A stretch of DNA of 64,000 nt from Anthoceros angustus (lineage: Eukaryota > Streptophyta > Anthocerotopsida > Anthocerotales > Anthocerotaceae). A program made the translations under genes and the position numbers. Positions within the stretch are counted from its first letter, which is position 1. Each line of letters starts with the position of its first letter. Where the stretch lies: the NCBI GenBank assembly GCA_010909165.1, contig MU008171.1:248001-312000 (forward strand), written 5' to 3'. Positions 10,191 to 23,259 of the stretch are shown piece after piece. Below the pieces are notes generated by a model. It ran no database searches, had not been told where the DNA came from, and saw nothing but the letters and a program-made list of their open reading frames with translations.

Positions 10191-11142
10191 CAACGCCAGC
10201 GGCCAACACGTGAGCATGCAGCTCCTGCCCGGTCACCAGGTCTCCTCCCCTTGCGCAGGCCTGCAGGGCTGCCACAAATACATGGCCATCCGGCTTCACA
10301 CCTGACATACGCATCCGCTGATACAGCTCCAGGGCCTCCTTATCTTGTCCCTGCTTTACATGCGCTGAAATTATGGAAGACCACATGAAGGCATCTGGTC
10401 TGATAACTTCGGTGAACACATCCATCGCGTCTTGCAACCTGCCATGAGAAGCATACATCCGCAGGATGTGGTTGCACAGGAACGTGTCGGAGTCATAACC
10501 TTCTCTCACTATCAAAGCATGGACCCGGCGACCCATAACAAGATCCTTCTTCACCACGCATTCCCTGAGGACAGCATAAACGAGAGATGTGGAAACGCCA
10601 CTGTCTGTCTCCACCAAAGCCCCCAAAGCCTCAACAGCCTCAGCGAGACGGCCCTGCCCACATAGCCTGCTCACAGTCTCACCGCTAGTCACCCCCCCTA
10701 GGTGGTCAGGGTGGTCATCCTGTAAGGCCCCATTACATCCCTTCTCCATATCCAGACAAGCAAGCTGGGCATCCACCCAAGCTGGCTTGTAAAAGTTGTT
10801 CAGCCAGAGGACCTCCTGTGACTCCTTATTCCGGAAATCAGGCGACCGGTTGCTCTTCTTCTTCTGCCTGTTATCCCACCAAAGGCTGGGGTTCTGGAAG
10901 AACCGTCGCCACAAAAGCTCCTGGCTACGATCCTCGCTCGGAGATCCTTCTCCAGGCGGACATGCTCTCGGACTTTCTTGCTGCTTTCTTGCCAAGGTGT
11001 ATTTGTTCTGCTTTAAGCGCTGGTCCCTTGAAGTCAGGCGAGCGGCTCCACTTTGTCCAGCCCACGGCAAGTGCCCCCAGAAGGGCTCCCCTTGCCCCTT
11101 GCGTGACTCAATTGCACCGCTCCAAGCAACCGTGGCTGGCAT
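9510..11142 (-). CDS. PPR protein, N-terminal part
   Basis: An open frame from ATG 11142 (MPATVAWSGAIESRK). About 130 residues of basic, Arg/Ser/Gln-rich sequence could include an organelle transit peptide. Canonical PPR motifs follow: divergent first repeats (GRRVHALIVREGYDSDTFL, DLVTGQELHAHVLAAGVEPD), then near-identical PLS triads. The frame stays in register until about 9480, where TTTGACCAAG replaces the TTTCGACCGAG-type phrase of sister units, and reads out of frame to 9361. It is intronless, as most PPR genes are. Together with 5612-7690 it would make one protein with about 12 tandem triads. Confidence 0.8.
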
Positions 11143-11520
11143 CGTATTTCAGCTACTGCTCACCTCCGGATCGGTGTCCCTTGCATCTTAGCCTCACCGA
11201 ATGCTGCTCCTGCTCCTGCTGCAGTTCCTGGTCCGGTTGCTGCATTGACGGCCAACCTGCAATGCAGGTCACCATGAACCAGACCTGCGGTTTGTGAAAG
11301 TTTGAGCACCAGCCTTGATCGAATCGTGAGAGCAAGCCCCTCTTGATGGCTAGTGTTGATGATGCTGGCTAATGTTGACGCTGCTGGCCCTTACCAGCAG
11401 CACTTGTGACTTGAGCTTGCTTTGCTTGGCTTTGGGACCAACGTGAAATGAATCCATCCAGTCGTGCGCCACGTGCACCTAGTGCAGTTCCCACAATCAA
11501 GTGAAGTCTGTACACGCATC

Positions 11521-11680
11521 AAAACCCACACACACCATCCCACCTCCGTCTCGGGTCATGCTTTTTACACACAGATGAACCCCTATGTACATGTACACGG
11601 AACAAAACCCACACACACCATGCCACCATCGTCGCGGGTCATGCATCTTAGAACCCCATGTACATACATACTTGTAGTCG
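11521..11680. repeat. Tandem duplication, period 83 bp
   Basis: AAAACCCACACACACCAT begins at 11521 and 11604. Each copy is followed by a shared CCACC-TCGTC-CGGGTCATGC phrase and a CCC-ATGTACAT phrase. Some mismatches separate the two. No coding potential is apparent. Confidence 0.6.
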
Positions 11681-12462
11681 GCAACCACCCTTTGCAACGC
11701 CGTTTCACTAACTCTATTCCCTTGCAAGGATTTGAACGAGTCCGGAGGTGGAAGTCTAGTTCCTAACAACAACAACGACAACAACAACAATTTTATTTAT
11801 GTCATGATGGGACAAAGACATACCGTATCCAAGGGGTGCTTCAATAGGATAATGCCGAAATAATTATTTTTTGAAAAAATAAAGTTCAACATAAATATTT
11901 ATATTTTTTAGATTTTCAATATTTACTAAAAATAACTTTATCAATTTTAAAATTTATTAAAATACATAGGTATATATATAAAACTAATGAATATGTATAG
12001 ACCTCCCTTAAACAGGTCCTAATTTTCCATACAAACCCTAGTTTTCTTGTTTTCGGCATCTTAAACTCATAAATTTTTATATATTCAACTTTTTAAGTAT
12101 AATAATTTCCAGATTTTCAAATTTCACTAATTTTAATTAATTAACGCCGAATCACACCTCGGGTACGGTAGTACAGCATACGATGGGACAGAGATAATAT
12201 AATTTAAAAAGAGGTAAAAAACTAAGTACACATATATACATTTAAATTAGAAGGACGGTAACAATGTGTGATGCAAATAAGAAGGCAATTGAGATAATCA
12301 ATCAACCGTGTCATAAAGAGGTTGAAGACGAGGCTCCAAAATAACTAACTCATCACCACGAAAAAAGGCAACCTGTCCCAAGGCACAAGCAGCCTTAAAA
12401 GTAGGCAATTTCTCCTTCTTAGTTTGCCACTACAACGGAATAAGGTCCTCGTTGATATAGAA

Positions 12463-12628
12463 GGTTGTTTCCCACAAAGTAGTCCTTGCCTTCAAAACCT
12501 CAAGACGATGGTCCAAAGAATAGAAAGTCAACAGTAAAGAAGCTTGTTTCTCACAAAGTAGTCCTTGCCTTCAAAACCTCAAGCCGATCGTCCAAAGAAC
12601 GGAAAGTCAAGAGTAAAGCGCACTCTCA
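12463..12628. repeat. Tandem duplication, period 79 bp
   Basis: AGTCCTTGCCTTCAAAACCT occurs at 12481 and 12560 within two ~79-bp units. Both continue through CAAG-CGAT-GTCCAAAGAA and GAAAGTCAA-AGTAAAG with a handful of substitutions. Its function is unknown. Confidence 0.7.
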
Positions 12629-14767
12629 GCGAAGATCCTTTCCTAGCCAAAAGGCACGTGGAATAGCCACGCTAACAACAATGACAATTTCATTCCTTTG
12701 TATGCCCTATGTATCTAGACTACAAGCCCTAACTATCTAAGAATATAATTAGGCTCTAAACATAATTATTATAATGCTTTACACCCTTCAAGTGGCCATT
12801 AAGAACTAAAGATAAAAGAGCCTTTAGGCAATACACAAGGATAGCTAATTCCATCTACATTAATTCAATATGAAAAGGAGAACATGAAAGGCATTATGAG
12901 TTGGAGCCCTTTATAATTCAAATTTTTGGTAGAATTTTTCTAGAGTACTGCCTATACAATCAAAGAAAATCCGACCAAATGCACATCTAATGTTAAAACT
13001 TGGGTTGTACAAAGAACTACATTGCCGGCGGATTCAAGATAGAGAATAATATAATCTTTAAATGGTGATAAATAATTATATTATATTTATGTCATGATAA
13101 ATTTGATGCAAAATACCCTAGAAGCTAGTCTCAATGCAAAATAGTCATTCTCTAGCTTAATTCTTGAAGTGCAATTATATAAGGGATATTCTTTTCACTC
13201 TTTGTTTCTATATGTATCTTGGTTTCCCAACATGTATGTACATTGTGCAAGCATTAAGAATGGCACTTGTGGGAAAACGTAGATGATAATGAATGATAAT
13301 AAATATTTTATTTAAATATATTAAAATATTTTTCAAGAATAATAAACATATTTGGATAATTCAAGTTTAGGAGTGAAAAATAAATTTTATAATGTGTACA
13401 TACTACCTAATTGATCTACTATTATAATTTTATTTGATGTTTGTTGTATATTGTAATATATAATAAATATTAATTAAATAATTTATGTTATGAGGATTAG
13501 GTATTTGAAAATTGTCCTCTATCTGAAGGATATAAAAGACCACTATGGCTTGTTGTAGTCTATATTGATTAATAACGTTCATTGTTATCATGGCACAATG
13601 TAAGAGTAGATATAATCTATCGAAAGAAAGAAGACCATAGATATGGATTATGGATCCTAAAACTATGACGTTACGTTCTTGAAACTTTGGAAAAGATATA
13701 GATTTTAAAGGAAGGGAATAAAGACTTTATAGATATGCAGAGATTGGGAAGTCCCATCTCTTTCCGAGGGGGTGGGGAACAACCCACTAGAGAGCCCCAG
13801 CCAAAGCGGACTAGCCCTTATAAATTTTTAATAGAAATCTAACTTTGAGGATTGAATATTGGTAATAAATGAGGATGTCATAGATGATTTCTTTATGCCA
13901 AAATAAAGAAGGCCAAGTAGTGCGCCATGCAAATGAGAAACACAATTGCATACCATCAAAGGAATGAATCCATTTTTTCCCAAGATCAAAGAATTAATGT
14001 TAGTTCAAGTTCCCAGAAGAACTACACCTACATCTCTTCAAAAGTCTAAGGTTTTGCTGAAAGGTTGAGTACTTTAATCTCCCTCAATTTTATGGAGCTT
14101 ACGATACTCCCTTTCCACGTGCTCAACTATCATCACAACTCCAGAGTCAACTAAAGTTTTGAAGTCAGGTATTACTTTATACTTTTGGGCTATATAAATC
14201 CCCACAAATGTGCCCAAAGTGAAGGAGCATGCATTTACAAAGAAACCCATTTAGATTAATACCTTCCTATCTCACTAATTGATTTACACACACACCCATC
14301 TAGAGTATTCTCTCAAGTTACCAATGAACCCATGAAGAATAATCCTTCATGGTTTTCAATTGACAGAAACAACTTCTTCATCTCGTTCTTTTTTTGAGTA
14401 AGACATAAATACTAATTTTTAAGCAAAAATCATCCCATGTTTGTATTTAAACTGACTACATAGAAACAGCAAATTATTAATCTGCTTCTTAATATTATAA
14501 GATAAAACCCTTAGACGACTCTCATTAGCATTATAGGTATCAACAATACTGAAAGATTGTGTGCGTGCGTTTCCGGGTTTTGAAGGAAGGAATCGGTTAG
14601 GACAGGATGTGGTACGATATAATTGGGGGTGGATGAAGAGGTACATAACAGGGGTCCACGGTTGCGGCCAGATTTGATTTAATATATTATTATTCAAGGG
14701 TGGGTGGGTGGCTGGACAAATAAACTCAAAGAAATTGCAATTAGGGAATATTGAGAAGCAGGACAAA

Positions 14768-17493
14768 ATGCTGGAGCGGAGGAAGAGCTCGTCGTCGTCG
14801 ACGTCGGGTTCTTTCGGATTGGGAGGCAGCGGGGGCAGTTGGGGCGGCGGCGGGGGGAGCGTGGCCAGCGCAGACGAAGCTCTGGCCGAATCGGCTGTGG
14901 AATTTCAGGTGGAAGAGGAGCAGGTTGCGAAGGGGGTAGAGCTCACATACTCGGATAAGCTGAACGAAGCCGAGGAGTACTTCGATACGCTGAGGGTCGG
15001 CCATGCTCGCTTCAGCCTGCACTACGCGGAGGTGGCCACCATCGTGGCCCTCATGTCCTACGACCAGGACGATATCAGCCGCGCCACAGCGCTCTTGAAC
15101 GAGACGGAGGTGCTAGCTGTGCAGCAGGCGCAGAAATGGAAGAGCCACAGCAACCTGCGCAAGGTGAACGAAGCCGTGACCAACATCAAAAAATGGGCCA
15201 TCGGCAACACCAAGAAGATGGGGCAGGCCATCGGCCAGGCCCTGCCTCTCCAGATCCCGCTCCCTCGCCCGGGAGGCGGATCGGGCTCCGCATCCTCTGC
15301 TTCCGTTCCCAACAGTCCCGCAAACCCTAACCCTAATCCTGGCAGCAATGCCGCTGCCATGCCGTCGCCGGAGGATGCAGAGGAGGAGGCGACGGAGGAT
15401 GTGTCTCACAGCAAGGAGGACCTGAAATGGATCCATCGCTCCCGCCGCGCGCGCCTCTGGGCCCTGCTCTTCCAGGCGGAATGCTACCTCATGAACTCGC
15501 TCCTGCAGATCGTGGGAGCCGGCGAGAGCTGGAGCACCATGATGAAGCTAGGGTACAGTCTGCAGCGCACCTGGAGCATCTACAGGCACTGCCAGGCCAA
15601 GCTCCGGCAGCTGTACAAGCAGTGGGTAGAGCTGGACGGCTCCTTCGGCCTGCCCCCGGCAGCCATGGCGGCCGCAACAGCAGCAGCAGCAGCAGCGCAA
15701 GTCGCAGGAGGAGCGGGCGTCGGGACTGGCAGCAGCCGCAGTAGCGTCCAGGACGCGGCCGCGGCTGGACGCGTCCTGGAGCACTCAGTCTCGCTTCCTC
15801 CCAGGCCGCCCCCGGCGTACGAGGAGGGCAGCAAGGCGCTGAAGTGGAACCAGAAGGCGGACGCCGTCCCCGGGGCGGAGCCCGGGGCGGGGGCGCCGCC
15901 CTCTGCCGCGACCGGGCCCGGGGACGAGTTGGAGGTGCTGGACGCGGGGAAGGGCGTGCGGGAGGACCGGGAGCTGAGCCGGCTGCGGATGGGAGTGGAG
16001 TTCGGGGCGGGGGCCTTCAACCTCATGGTGTCCCTCATCCCCTCCACGTACCAGAAGGCGGTGGAGGTGATGGGCGCGCCGGCCGACCGGTCGCGGGGGC
16101 TGTCTCTTCTGCAGAAGGTGGCGCGGTCGCAGCACCCCCGGGCGCCGCTCGCGTCCCTCTTGCTCCTTCACTACCACACTGTTGTGATGGGGCTCTTCCC
16201 GTACGCGCCGGAGCACAGCAGGAGCGCGGAAGCTGCCCTGGCGGCTTTGGCGCCATCGCTGGCCCAGGCCACGCTCTTCAAGGTGATGCGCTCCCGCCTC
16301 TGCCGTTACGAGGCGCCGTCTCCAGGGCAGTGGAAGTGGCGGGTCCTCTGCCATCTCCCGGAAGCAGCCAGAACTGGCTGGAAGAGCAGGGAATCAATCG
16401 CCGGCTCCGGCACGCTCTTCTGGACGAGCTGGGATGGTGTCTGCTTCTGCAAGGGGATTTCCGCAAGGCAGCAGACTGTTTCCGGCAGCTCTTCCAGGAC
16501 ACGGTCTGGTTCAAGCCCATGTATGCTTACCTACAGGCGGCCTGCATGTGGGATGCGGAGGATCCGCAGCTGCGGGACGAGGCGGCCGGGCTGTTTCGTG
16601 ACATCCCCATGCTGGCTTCAGCCAAGAAGCTGGCGCTGGAGCCGGTGGAGCAGCTCGGGGTGAATGTGGCAGCCGCATTTGTGGGTTCCAACCAGGCGCC
16701 CCTCTTCCCCGCCCTGGAGCTGGCCGCGTTCTACAACGGGTTCCAGCAGATGGAGAAGCCGGCTCTGGAGCGGCACCGGCAGAATGTGGAAGACTGTCTC
16801 AGGTCCAGCCGGCTCGGGAAGCGGGGATCCGATTTCGTGGACGAGTTCAAGATGAATGCCCTGGACCAGGTGGTGGGCGTTGTGTCTGCCAAGCCTGCCG
16901 ACTCTGCTGAGGCCAGCAGCGGCAAGGCCAGCAGCACGGGTGCTGCTGCTGCTGCTCCCGCCCAATTCGAGCACAAGTGGTCTAAGGTGAGCAAGCTCAG
17001 CTGCAGGTACTTGCTGGCGTTGTGCCAGCTGAACCTCGGGGAGAAGCAGGCCGCCGTGGACAACTTCCGGTACGTTGTTGCTGCCACGGACGTGGTGCCT
17101 GGCAACGTGGTGCCCTACAGCTGCTACGAGCTCGGGTCTCTCATGCTCCAGGCTGATCACAAGTCGGAGGAAGGGTTCGAGCTGCTGGATCGCGTGAGCT
17201 CCTACCCGCCCCATGAATTCCAGAGCCGCCTCAAGTTCATCATCACTGAAACCATCAGGATGTATGGGGGGACTTTGCCCGAGCCCAAGCCTGACCCTGC
17301 CGATCCTGATGCCCCGCCTGGCGCCCCCGGGCTGGATTCCAAGAAGAGCAATATCTTCTCCAAAGCCGCCGTCAACCTTGGCAATCTGGGGAATTTGGGA
17401 AACCTGGGCAATATCGGTAATAACCTGGGCAATATTGGTAATAATCTGGCTAACATGAACCCATTCAGCAAGAAGGGAGGTGGCGACGCTTAA
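14768..17493 (+). CDS. TTC39/IML2-like tetratricopeptide protein, one frameshift
   Basis: A large intronless gene (about 908 codons) for the TTC39/IML2 family. It is recognised by ELTYSDKLNEAEEYF near the N terminus, the SLHYAEVATIVALMSYDQDD helix pair, FGAGAFNLMVSLIP, and the tail ALLDELGWCLLLQGDF...MPMYAYLQAACMW. Yeast Iml2 acts in lipid-droplet and inclusion clearance; the plant role is unclear to me. Serine/glycine-rich stretches follow the start (an upstream in-frame ATG lies at 14708), and the C terminus has a repeated NLGNLGN...NNLGNIGNNL tract. At about 16,311 the frame must shift: LCRYE reads in one frame and GAVSRAVEVAG in the next. One extra G in the GG at 16,310-16,312 would restore a normal TPR helix. 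It is therefore a one-base loss or a base-calling error. Confidence 0.82.
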
Positions 17494-19933
17494 AATGAAA
17501 TCCTCCTCATCCAACAACGACATCCAGCCCAAAGAGAACCTATCACAAATATCATGGAAAGGCAAGAGGTAGATATACCTTGACAACTAGCACCACTTCT
17601 ACTACCATATCTCATACAATGTGGCTTCGCCACAGCGAAATAAACAGATTCCAACACTCTCTCCACGTAGATTGAGATCTCTTCTTACATGATTGTCACC
17701 AGAAAGAGCAAGCTTTCAACCTCACAGCAAGGAACTGCCAACTCTAGGATGTTCTCCCGTCGGGTACCATTTCTGCAGAAAAGCTTATCAGAACAGCCAA
17801 CCAAATTTGGGTGCAGAACAATACAGTACAATTTGTGACCATGTATGTTTGTACCTGGTGGCTTGGTCTTCCGACTCCTGCAGCTTTCTTATCCCGGTAT
17901 AGTGTGGGTATGGAAGTTAAAATCTTGTTCCCAGCTTGAACCACACTCCTGCTGGTAGGTCATTGTGCCAAGCCAACCATGTTCAAAATCAGATGCAGAA
18001 TAGCCGATGGCCCTTCTGTTTCTCTGTATAACCGAAGTACTTTACTGCCAACTCTTACGCGGGTGGTGTCATTTGAAGCTTTCCCAATCACTGTCCGTGT
18101 GCCATCCCATGATCGGTCTGCATCTACTTTCTTGAATTTCCCACTATTGCAATCCTTTCGTTGGTTTCTGGGGTTTGGACGTGTTGAAACTTGAGGATTT
18201 CCATCGTCTTTCCTTGAAGTAGTCTCGGATTGTCTTGGCATACTCTCTATTCTCTGATCCGCCTGCGCTTGGCATCGACAGTTCACCATCTCTGGGACAA
18301 CTTGGGCTACCAGAGAAGGAGACTTTGAAACCTCGACTGCCCTTTTAGTTGGATCGGCTTACAAGTGGTTATGAGTGTGCCCTCGGCATAAACCCCGCAT
18401 AGCATAACCAGCTTACAGGCTCTGCAGTCCGTGCTAGGCTATACAGCAAACAAGCATTCCTGTGCCTCCTCCTCCTCCCCCTACTCCTCAGTAGTGGACA
18501 AACCTACATCAAGAACGGCACAAGCATCCTCCACTCATCATCACGCGATTGAACTTGCTGCACCTTCCTTGCATTGCATGCGTGCACAAAACTTGCTCCT
18601 GCACTCCACTGCCAGCAGTGTGGAATCGGATGCACGCTTTTGCTTATTCTTGAAACTTGCCAGAAGCCAGATATACATATATGTATATGGATCAGCAGGA
18701 TCAAATTTTGAGCGCTTGCGGTGGGTGGACATAAAATGGCCATGCCCTCAGCTCTGCTGCTGCTGAGCTGCGCTTTGTTGCAACTTGCAAGCCCAGTCCA
18801 TGACGTCATCGGACTCTGGTCCCCAACCGGATCCGCAAGTTTTGGGACTGTCTTTCCTGTGTCCCCAGATGCGAACGAACTCTGGAGGATACATGCCCTT
18901 CATGTGGCAAATTAGCCCATATTGGCAAACTCTCTAGCGTGCACACGCGGGGGTATATGAGTCGATGCTCTTCTGTTATCCTAGTTATTTCACTCTAACC
19001 TATGAAGTTGCCCTTGAGGCGTGGGGGTGCCCATTTGTAATACGGCATAGTTTTGGAACGGGGCCGGCATAGTTTAGGGACGGGGCCAATGCGACGTTGA
19101 GCCCTCCACCAACAATTCTAAGGAGCGTTCGGTAAAGGCTGTATACGCGCACCTTGACCTGCACGACACGGGTTCAGCACTGTACGGATCGGATGGCTAC
19201 CACCGAACTCAACTAACACCTTGCGAGGATTGAGCCTATTATGGAAGGGGCCTTCGTCCGCTTACGAGCTCGCCCTTTGCTCCACTCCTCACAAGAATCT
19301 GCAAGCATCTGTTCCACAGTCTTCGACTGGATATTGTATGGTGCAAAAGATGCTGACGTCACGAACGACTTGTTATTAAATGTCCAGTAGATGCACCTTA
19401 AGTGGGTGCCACACGCTCCCACATAACCATCTGATATTTCAGAGCGTCCTTGACCGCCTCCTTGGCTGGGTCGCCTGCATGCCACACCACCAGTGTGCAA
19501 ATTCACGATTCTACATCTGCCGGAAGCAAAGCTGCCCATGTACAGCCCATTACACACCTGTTGTTTGGATCTGCACGTTGCACTCGACTCTGCGAAGCAT
19601 GTGGGACGCCGTAACCTCATTCGGCAGGCAGGATTAGGGAAACCCAATATGCAAGGGACAGCAGCACAAACTTGAACTCCAGCAGCTGCAGCTGGAGGGT
19701 AGCATCCTGCTTTCCTCCTCGTTCAGCACGAATCGGAAAGAACTGCCCAGGGTGTGGTCCTCTCCCGAGAAGAGGAGAAGAAAAGGTGGCCTCACTGGCG
19801 TCAGACTCAGAGCCCAGTTCCTGGGTGCCTGCCATCTCCAACCCACACAGATTTTGGAGCAGGTGCGACAACCCACAAGCGACATCCAGAAACGGGTAGG
19901 TGGCTAGACCTTTGGAGTGACCACAGGTGACCA
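17494..19933. other. Long spacer without recognised gene
   Basis: It separates the TPR gene from ERL1; the two 3' ends converge here. Several open stretches exist (17960-18289 minus with VRVGSKVLRLYRETEGPSAI; 19213-19647 minus; 19617-19937 minus overlapping the ERL1 stop). None matches a family I know and I could not link them by splice sites. Some may be 3' UTR or exons of a gene I do not recognise. Confidence 0.4.
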
Positions 19934-21440
19934 TCACTTCACCCGATTTCTGAATGTGAATTTGACATCCTTTGGGTCAGTGGCACTTCGTTTCGCAGTG
20001 ATCTTCACCACCGCTCCATCCGAGAGAACACGTTGTAGCACACGAGCAATATTGTGAGCATCATCCAGTCCCAGATGATGGCTGCCTTGTATATGCATTT
20101 TCAAGCCCTTGAGCATTGCCAACATCCCTCCTGCCTGTAGGTTAGCAACATCAGATACAGTAGCCTCTTCAAGGTAGAGCAGAGCAGCAGGTGAAACGAA
20201 CTACAGAGCGAATTACAGAGCATACCCTCTGATCATAGAAGTTCAGGTAGATATCTTTGAGGTTGACCCACTCGTGAAAGTATGGAGGAACTGCGATTTC
20301 GGACGACACACACTGTTCGGGGATTTTTGTCTTCACATCCCAATTCCCGCTGGTGCCCACATGTAGCAGCATACACTTTGACATCAAGAACAGACCTTGA
20401 CATGATAGGAAACGCATTTTTCTCACACTGCTGCTATGTATGCCTCTCACCAGGTGACAAATGCCGCACGTCTCATCTTCCCACGTTTCGTTGGATTCCA
20501 CAAACTATGGCTTCTCAACCACTCTTCAAAGTTCCCGATTACCTGGGTAAAGGGCACAGCTGTATCATGCCACACCCTAGCAAAGGAGCAAGCTCAAGCA
20601 GGTTAGCCGTTCATGCCAGCACAGACGCTGAAGGGAAGAAAGTGAGCAAAACAAAACCCCGACCTTGGTCTTCTCACCTGTCAAGACCCCAACGTCCATA
20701 CTTCCCCTCGATGTACTCTGTGATTCTCTGTTCAGACATTTTCACGGGCCTCACGAACCTGCACTAGAGCAGCACAAGATGTGAGAGCCATTCCTCCTCC
20801 ACAGTGGCAAGGCAGGTCTCCAGGAGTACAGTACTGACTACCTGTGAAAGCGGTCGACTACTGCCAAAGTCCGAGCATCCAGAAGCACCACAGGAAATTC
20901 AAGAATTTCCACCCGGCCCTCCAGATCCAGCACCAGAAAGTAGTCAAATGGCTGTGGACAGAGCTTCTCCAAGTACGATGGCTTCACAGGAAGATCTGGA
21001 TACAAGTGCGTGAATTTTGCAACATGTTCTGGATCATCTGCCTGCCCAAGAAACCCCATAACAGGATGTCAGCACAGGTCATAGGGAGGGAAGGAAGGAA
21101 CAAGGACATCCCTGGTGGTGAGCGGCGGACATCTTACAAGAGTACAAAGACCTTGCGTGAAGTAGAGGCAGAGATGCTTGTGTCTGCGAGGCCCGTTCTC
21201 AGTCTCCCAAGTCTCGTCCTCCGTCGATACTGGTACTCCAGAGGCAGAGGAATCCAGCTCCACATCCGCCTCTGTGATCGAGCTTGCTCGTCTGAGGTGC
21301 TGCCCAAAGTGGTGCGGCCATTGCCGGTGCCTGTCTTGGGAAGGCACAGGTGATACACGCGCACCCACTGACACCCACGGCCGTCTCCGAGGAAGCGCGA
21401 ACATCACGGGCAGCAGCTGCAGGGCTCGTACTGCCATCAC
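19934..21440 (-). CDS. ERL1: ERI1-like 3'-5' exoribonuclease (ERL1)
   Basis: A DEDDh exonuclease of the ERI1 family. The plant ERL1 is plastid-located and trims rRNA ends; animal relatives process 5.8S rRNA and histone mRNA. Six exons fit in phase: 21138-21440, 20842-21041, 20678-20758, 20451-20576, 20226-20349 and 19934-20134, giving 344 residues. Exo I is in FLVLDLEG, Exo II in CGNWDVKT, Exo III in HHLGLDDAHNIAR; all acidic residues and the catalytic His are present. A conserved plant lead-in (CLYFTQGLCTL-ADDPEHV) precedes the domain. The first ~60 residues (start MMAVRALQLLPVMFALPRRR) are Arg-rich and could be a transit peptide. The ATG is only 78 bp from the divergent M23 gene. Confidence 0.92.
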
Positions 21441-21518
21441 TCTTCTTCTTGTGGCGAGGTGGGCGTTAGGAAGAGAGGAGGCTTTGGAACGTCTTTGATT
21501 CTATTCAGTAGACCAGCA
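21441..21518. promoter_or_regulatory. Very short divergent promoter, ERL1 and M23 peptidase
   Basis: Only 78 bp separate the two start codons (18 bp if the M23 gene starts at the in-frame ATG 21459). Both 5' leaders and any core promoters must lie here or overlap the neighbouring coding exon. I see no TATA box. Confidence 0.55.
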
Positions 21519-23259
21519 ATGCCTTCTTGGCTGGAAGACATCCGGGGGCGCCAGGAACCCGCGTGGCCCTGCCAAGACCTTTCCCCTCTCAGTTTGCTGG
21601 CATCCGCTGCTCGTGATGTCCCTGCAACGCTGCAGCACTTGCCTCTCGCACGCCTCGATCTGGAGCGCGTTTGGAGCTCCAATCCCTGGAGGCGACAATT
21701 GGCTCAAGGATTGGAAGCAGCCTTCAATGTCCTGAAACAGCCTGCACATGAGGGAGCACGAGCCCACAATTTCGGTCTCATCTCCCAGAGCGGGGAGCAG
21801 CTGAAGGATTTGTTTGGACGCCGTAGACAGCGGGTGAAGCTGAGTCTGTCATCGTGGAGGCCTCTCCAGGGAGAAACCTTGGCAATTCTGGTCTCCGTGC
21901 CGCCTCCACGGGGCTTCCTGGACTGGCTAAGTGCTGCCATCAGGTAAGGTGAGGTGGTTTCACTGTGTTCCTGTTGCTCTGTATGTGGAAAGGCATGTAC
22001 GAAAGGCATGGTTCCTGACGAGCCAGCCATTCCCTGTAGGCAGCATTGGCCCCAGCAGCCTTTAGTTCAGATAATCTATGGAGGATCAGAAGTGTGCGCT
22101 TACCCAGCGGATACCGGCCTTTGGAGGGCCCTTGTCCCCACTACCCCCCTCAATGATCCTGGCATGCGACCACTTACTGTGAGCCTTCGTCCATTTTCCA
22201 GTTGTGTGTGAGTCTTTCTGTTTTGGGGACGCCGTGCTTGTTTTCCACATGATGGCAGACAGGAACTCATATGTGATCCAGAGAGCTTCTTTGGGTAGGT
22301 GGACGTCAAAGATGGAAGACACGAGATGTACAACGGCTTTGTGGAGATCCGTTCCAAGGATTACCCTGTGGAGTCCATCTGGTTAAGTGAGCCAAAGTCG
22401 GGAATTCAAGGTAAGGTGCTCCCTCCCTATACACTCTACTCTGTACGGCTTCAGGAGTTTGTGATCTCTTCACCATGCCTAACCATGGCCCTGCTTCTCT
22501 ATTGCAGGAACTGCGGCTGAAAGAGAAGCTGTGAAGGCTCTCCTATCTAGCAGGTCCCAGGAGCAGTACTGGAATGGCCCATTTCAGTTGCCAGCTTCAG
22601 GGGAAGTGACTGCAGCATATGGTCTCCAACGTTTCTACAATGGTGTCTTTGCGGAAGGGTGGGTAAACTTCCGAGCAAAGGTGGCAGACTATGTCCTGGG
22701 GTTGGAAATATTAACGCTCTCTTGTAATCTTTGGGATGCATGTGCAGCTACTACCATCGTGGTGTGGACTACGGAGCTGACGAGGGAACTCCTGTCACAG
22801 CTCCAGCCACTGGCGTTGTTGCCCTTGTGGGCAGAGAGGAAGATGGCTTTGAGCTGCACGGTAACTGCGTTGGACTGGACCACGGCCAGGGAGTCATCAG
22901 CATGCTCATGCATCTTTCCTCCGTCTCTGTGCAGTAAGTCGATGCTCTTTTCGATCACCGCGTTGTTAAAGGCCACTGCAAACGTTGTGGCTGTTAAAAG
23001 CTCGTGGACCTGTCTGTGTGTGCAGGAAAGGGATGGTGGTGCAGGCAGGACAAGGCATTGGTCGTGTAGGCCAGAGTGGCCTGGCAACTGGTCCCCATCT
23101 CCACTGGTAAGTAACCTCGTTTCTCCTCGTGTTCTGGTGGGTACTGGTCGCAAGCAACGTAAATTGGCCACTAATCCTTATGCTGTTGCCAGGGGTCTGT
23201 TTGTGAACGGTGAAGCAGTAGATCCCAATCCGTGGATGAAGGAACAGCCATGGTTATAA
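21519..23259 (+). CDS. M23-family (LytM-type) metallopeptidase domain protein
   Basis: Seven exons join in phase: 21519-21943, 22040-22178, 22299-22410, 22508-22658, 22748-22933, 23026-23106, 23193-23259 (386 residues). The C-terminal half is an M23 peptidase fold: HRGVDYGADEGTPV supplies the first zinc ligands (His, Asp), LMHLSS the catalytic-site His, and GPHLHWGLFVNG the last His ligands, so the active site looks complete. Bacterial members cut peptidoglycan cross-links. Plant homologues presumably came from cyanobacteria; plastid action is plausible but unproven. The N-terminal part contains YPADTGLWRALVPTTPL, a conserved pre-peptidase segment. An in-frame ATG at 21459 would add 20 residues. 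Confidence 0.88.

Larger units (their letters stand above)
11143..14767. other. AT-rich region without recognised gene
   Basis: From about 11,800 to 14,650 base composition drops to strongly AT-rich, unlike the GC-rich genes on both sides. No ORF shows family motifs. It contains a CAA microsatellite (about 11,766-11,790) and two short tandem duplications listed separately. It may be an old, decayed transposon block, but I see no LTR, terminal repeat or protein remnant to prove that. Confidence 0.5.

Noticed and set aside
14419-14766. Minus-strand 115-codon ORF upstream of the TPR gene
   Set aside because: It has low complexity and AT-rich codons, no motif, and overlaps the likely promoter and start of the TPR gene.
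16330-16367. 38-nt GT-AG interval that would repair the TPR gene frame
   Set aside because: It is below the usual minimum plant intron size, and the resulting protein breaks the TPR helix; a one-base G loss near 16,311 gives a better helix.
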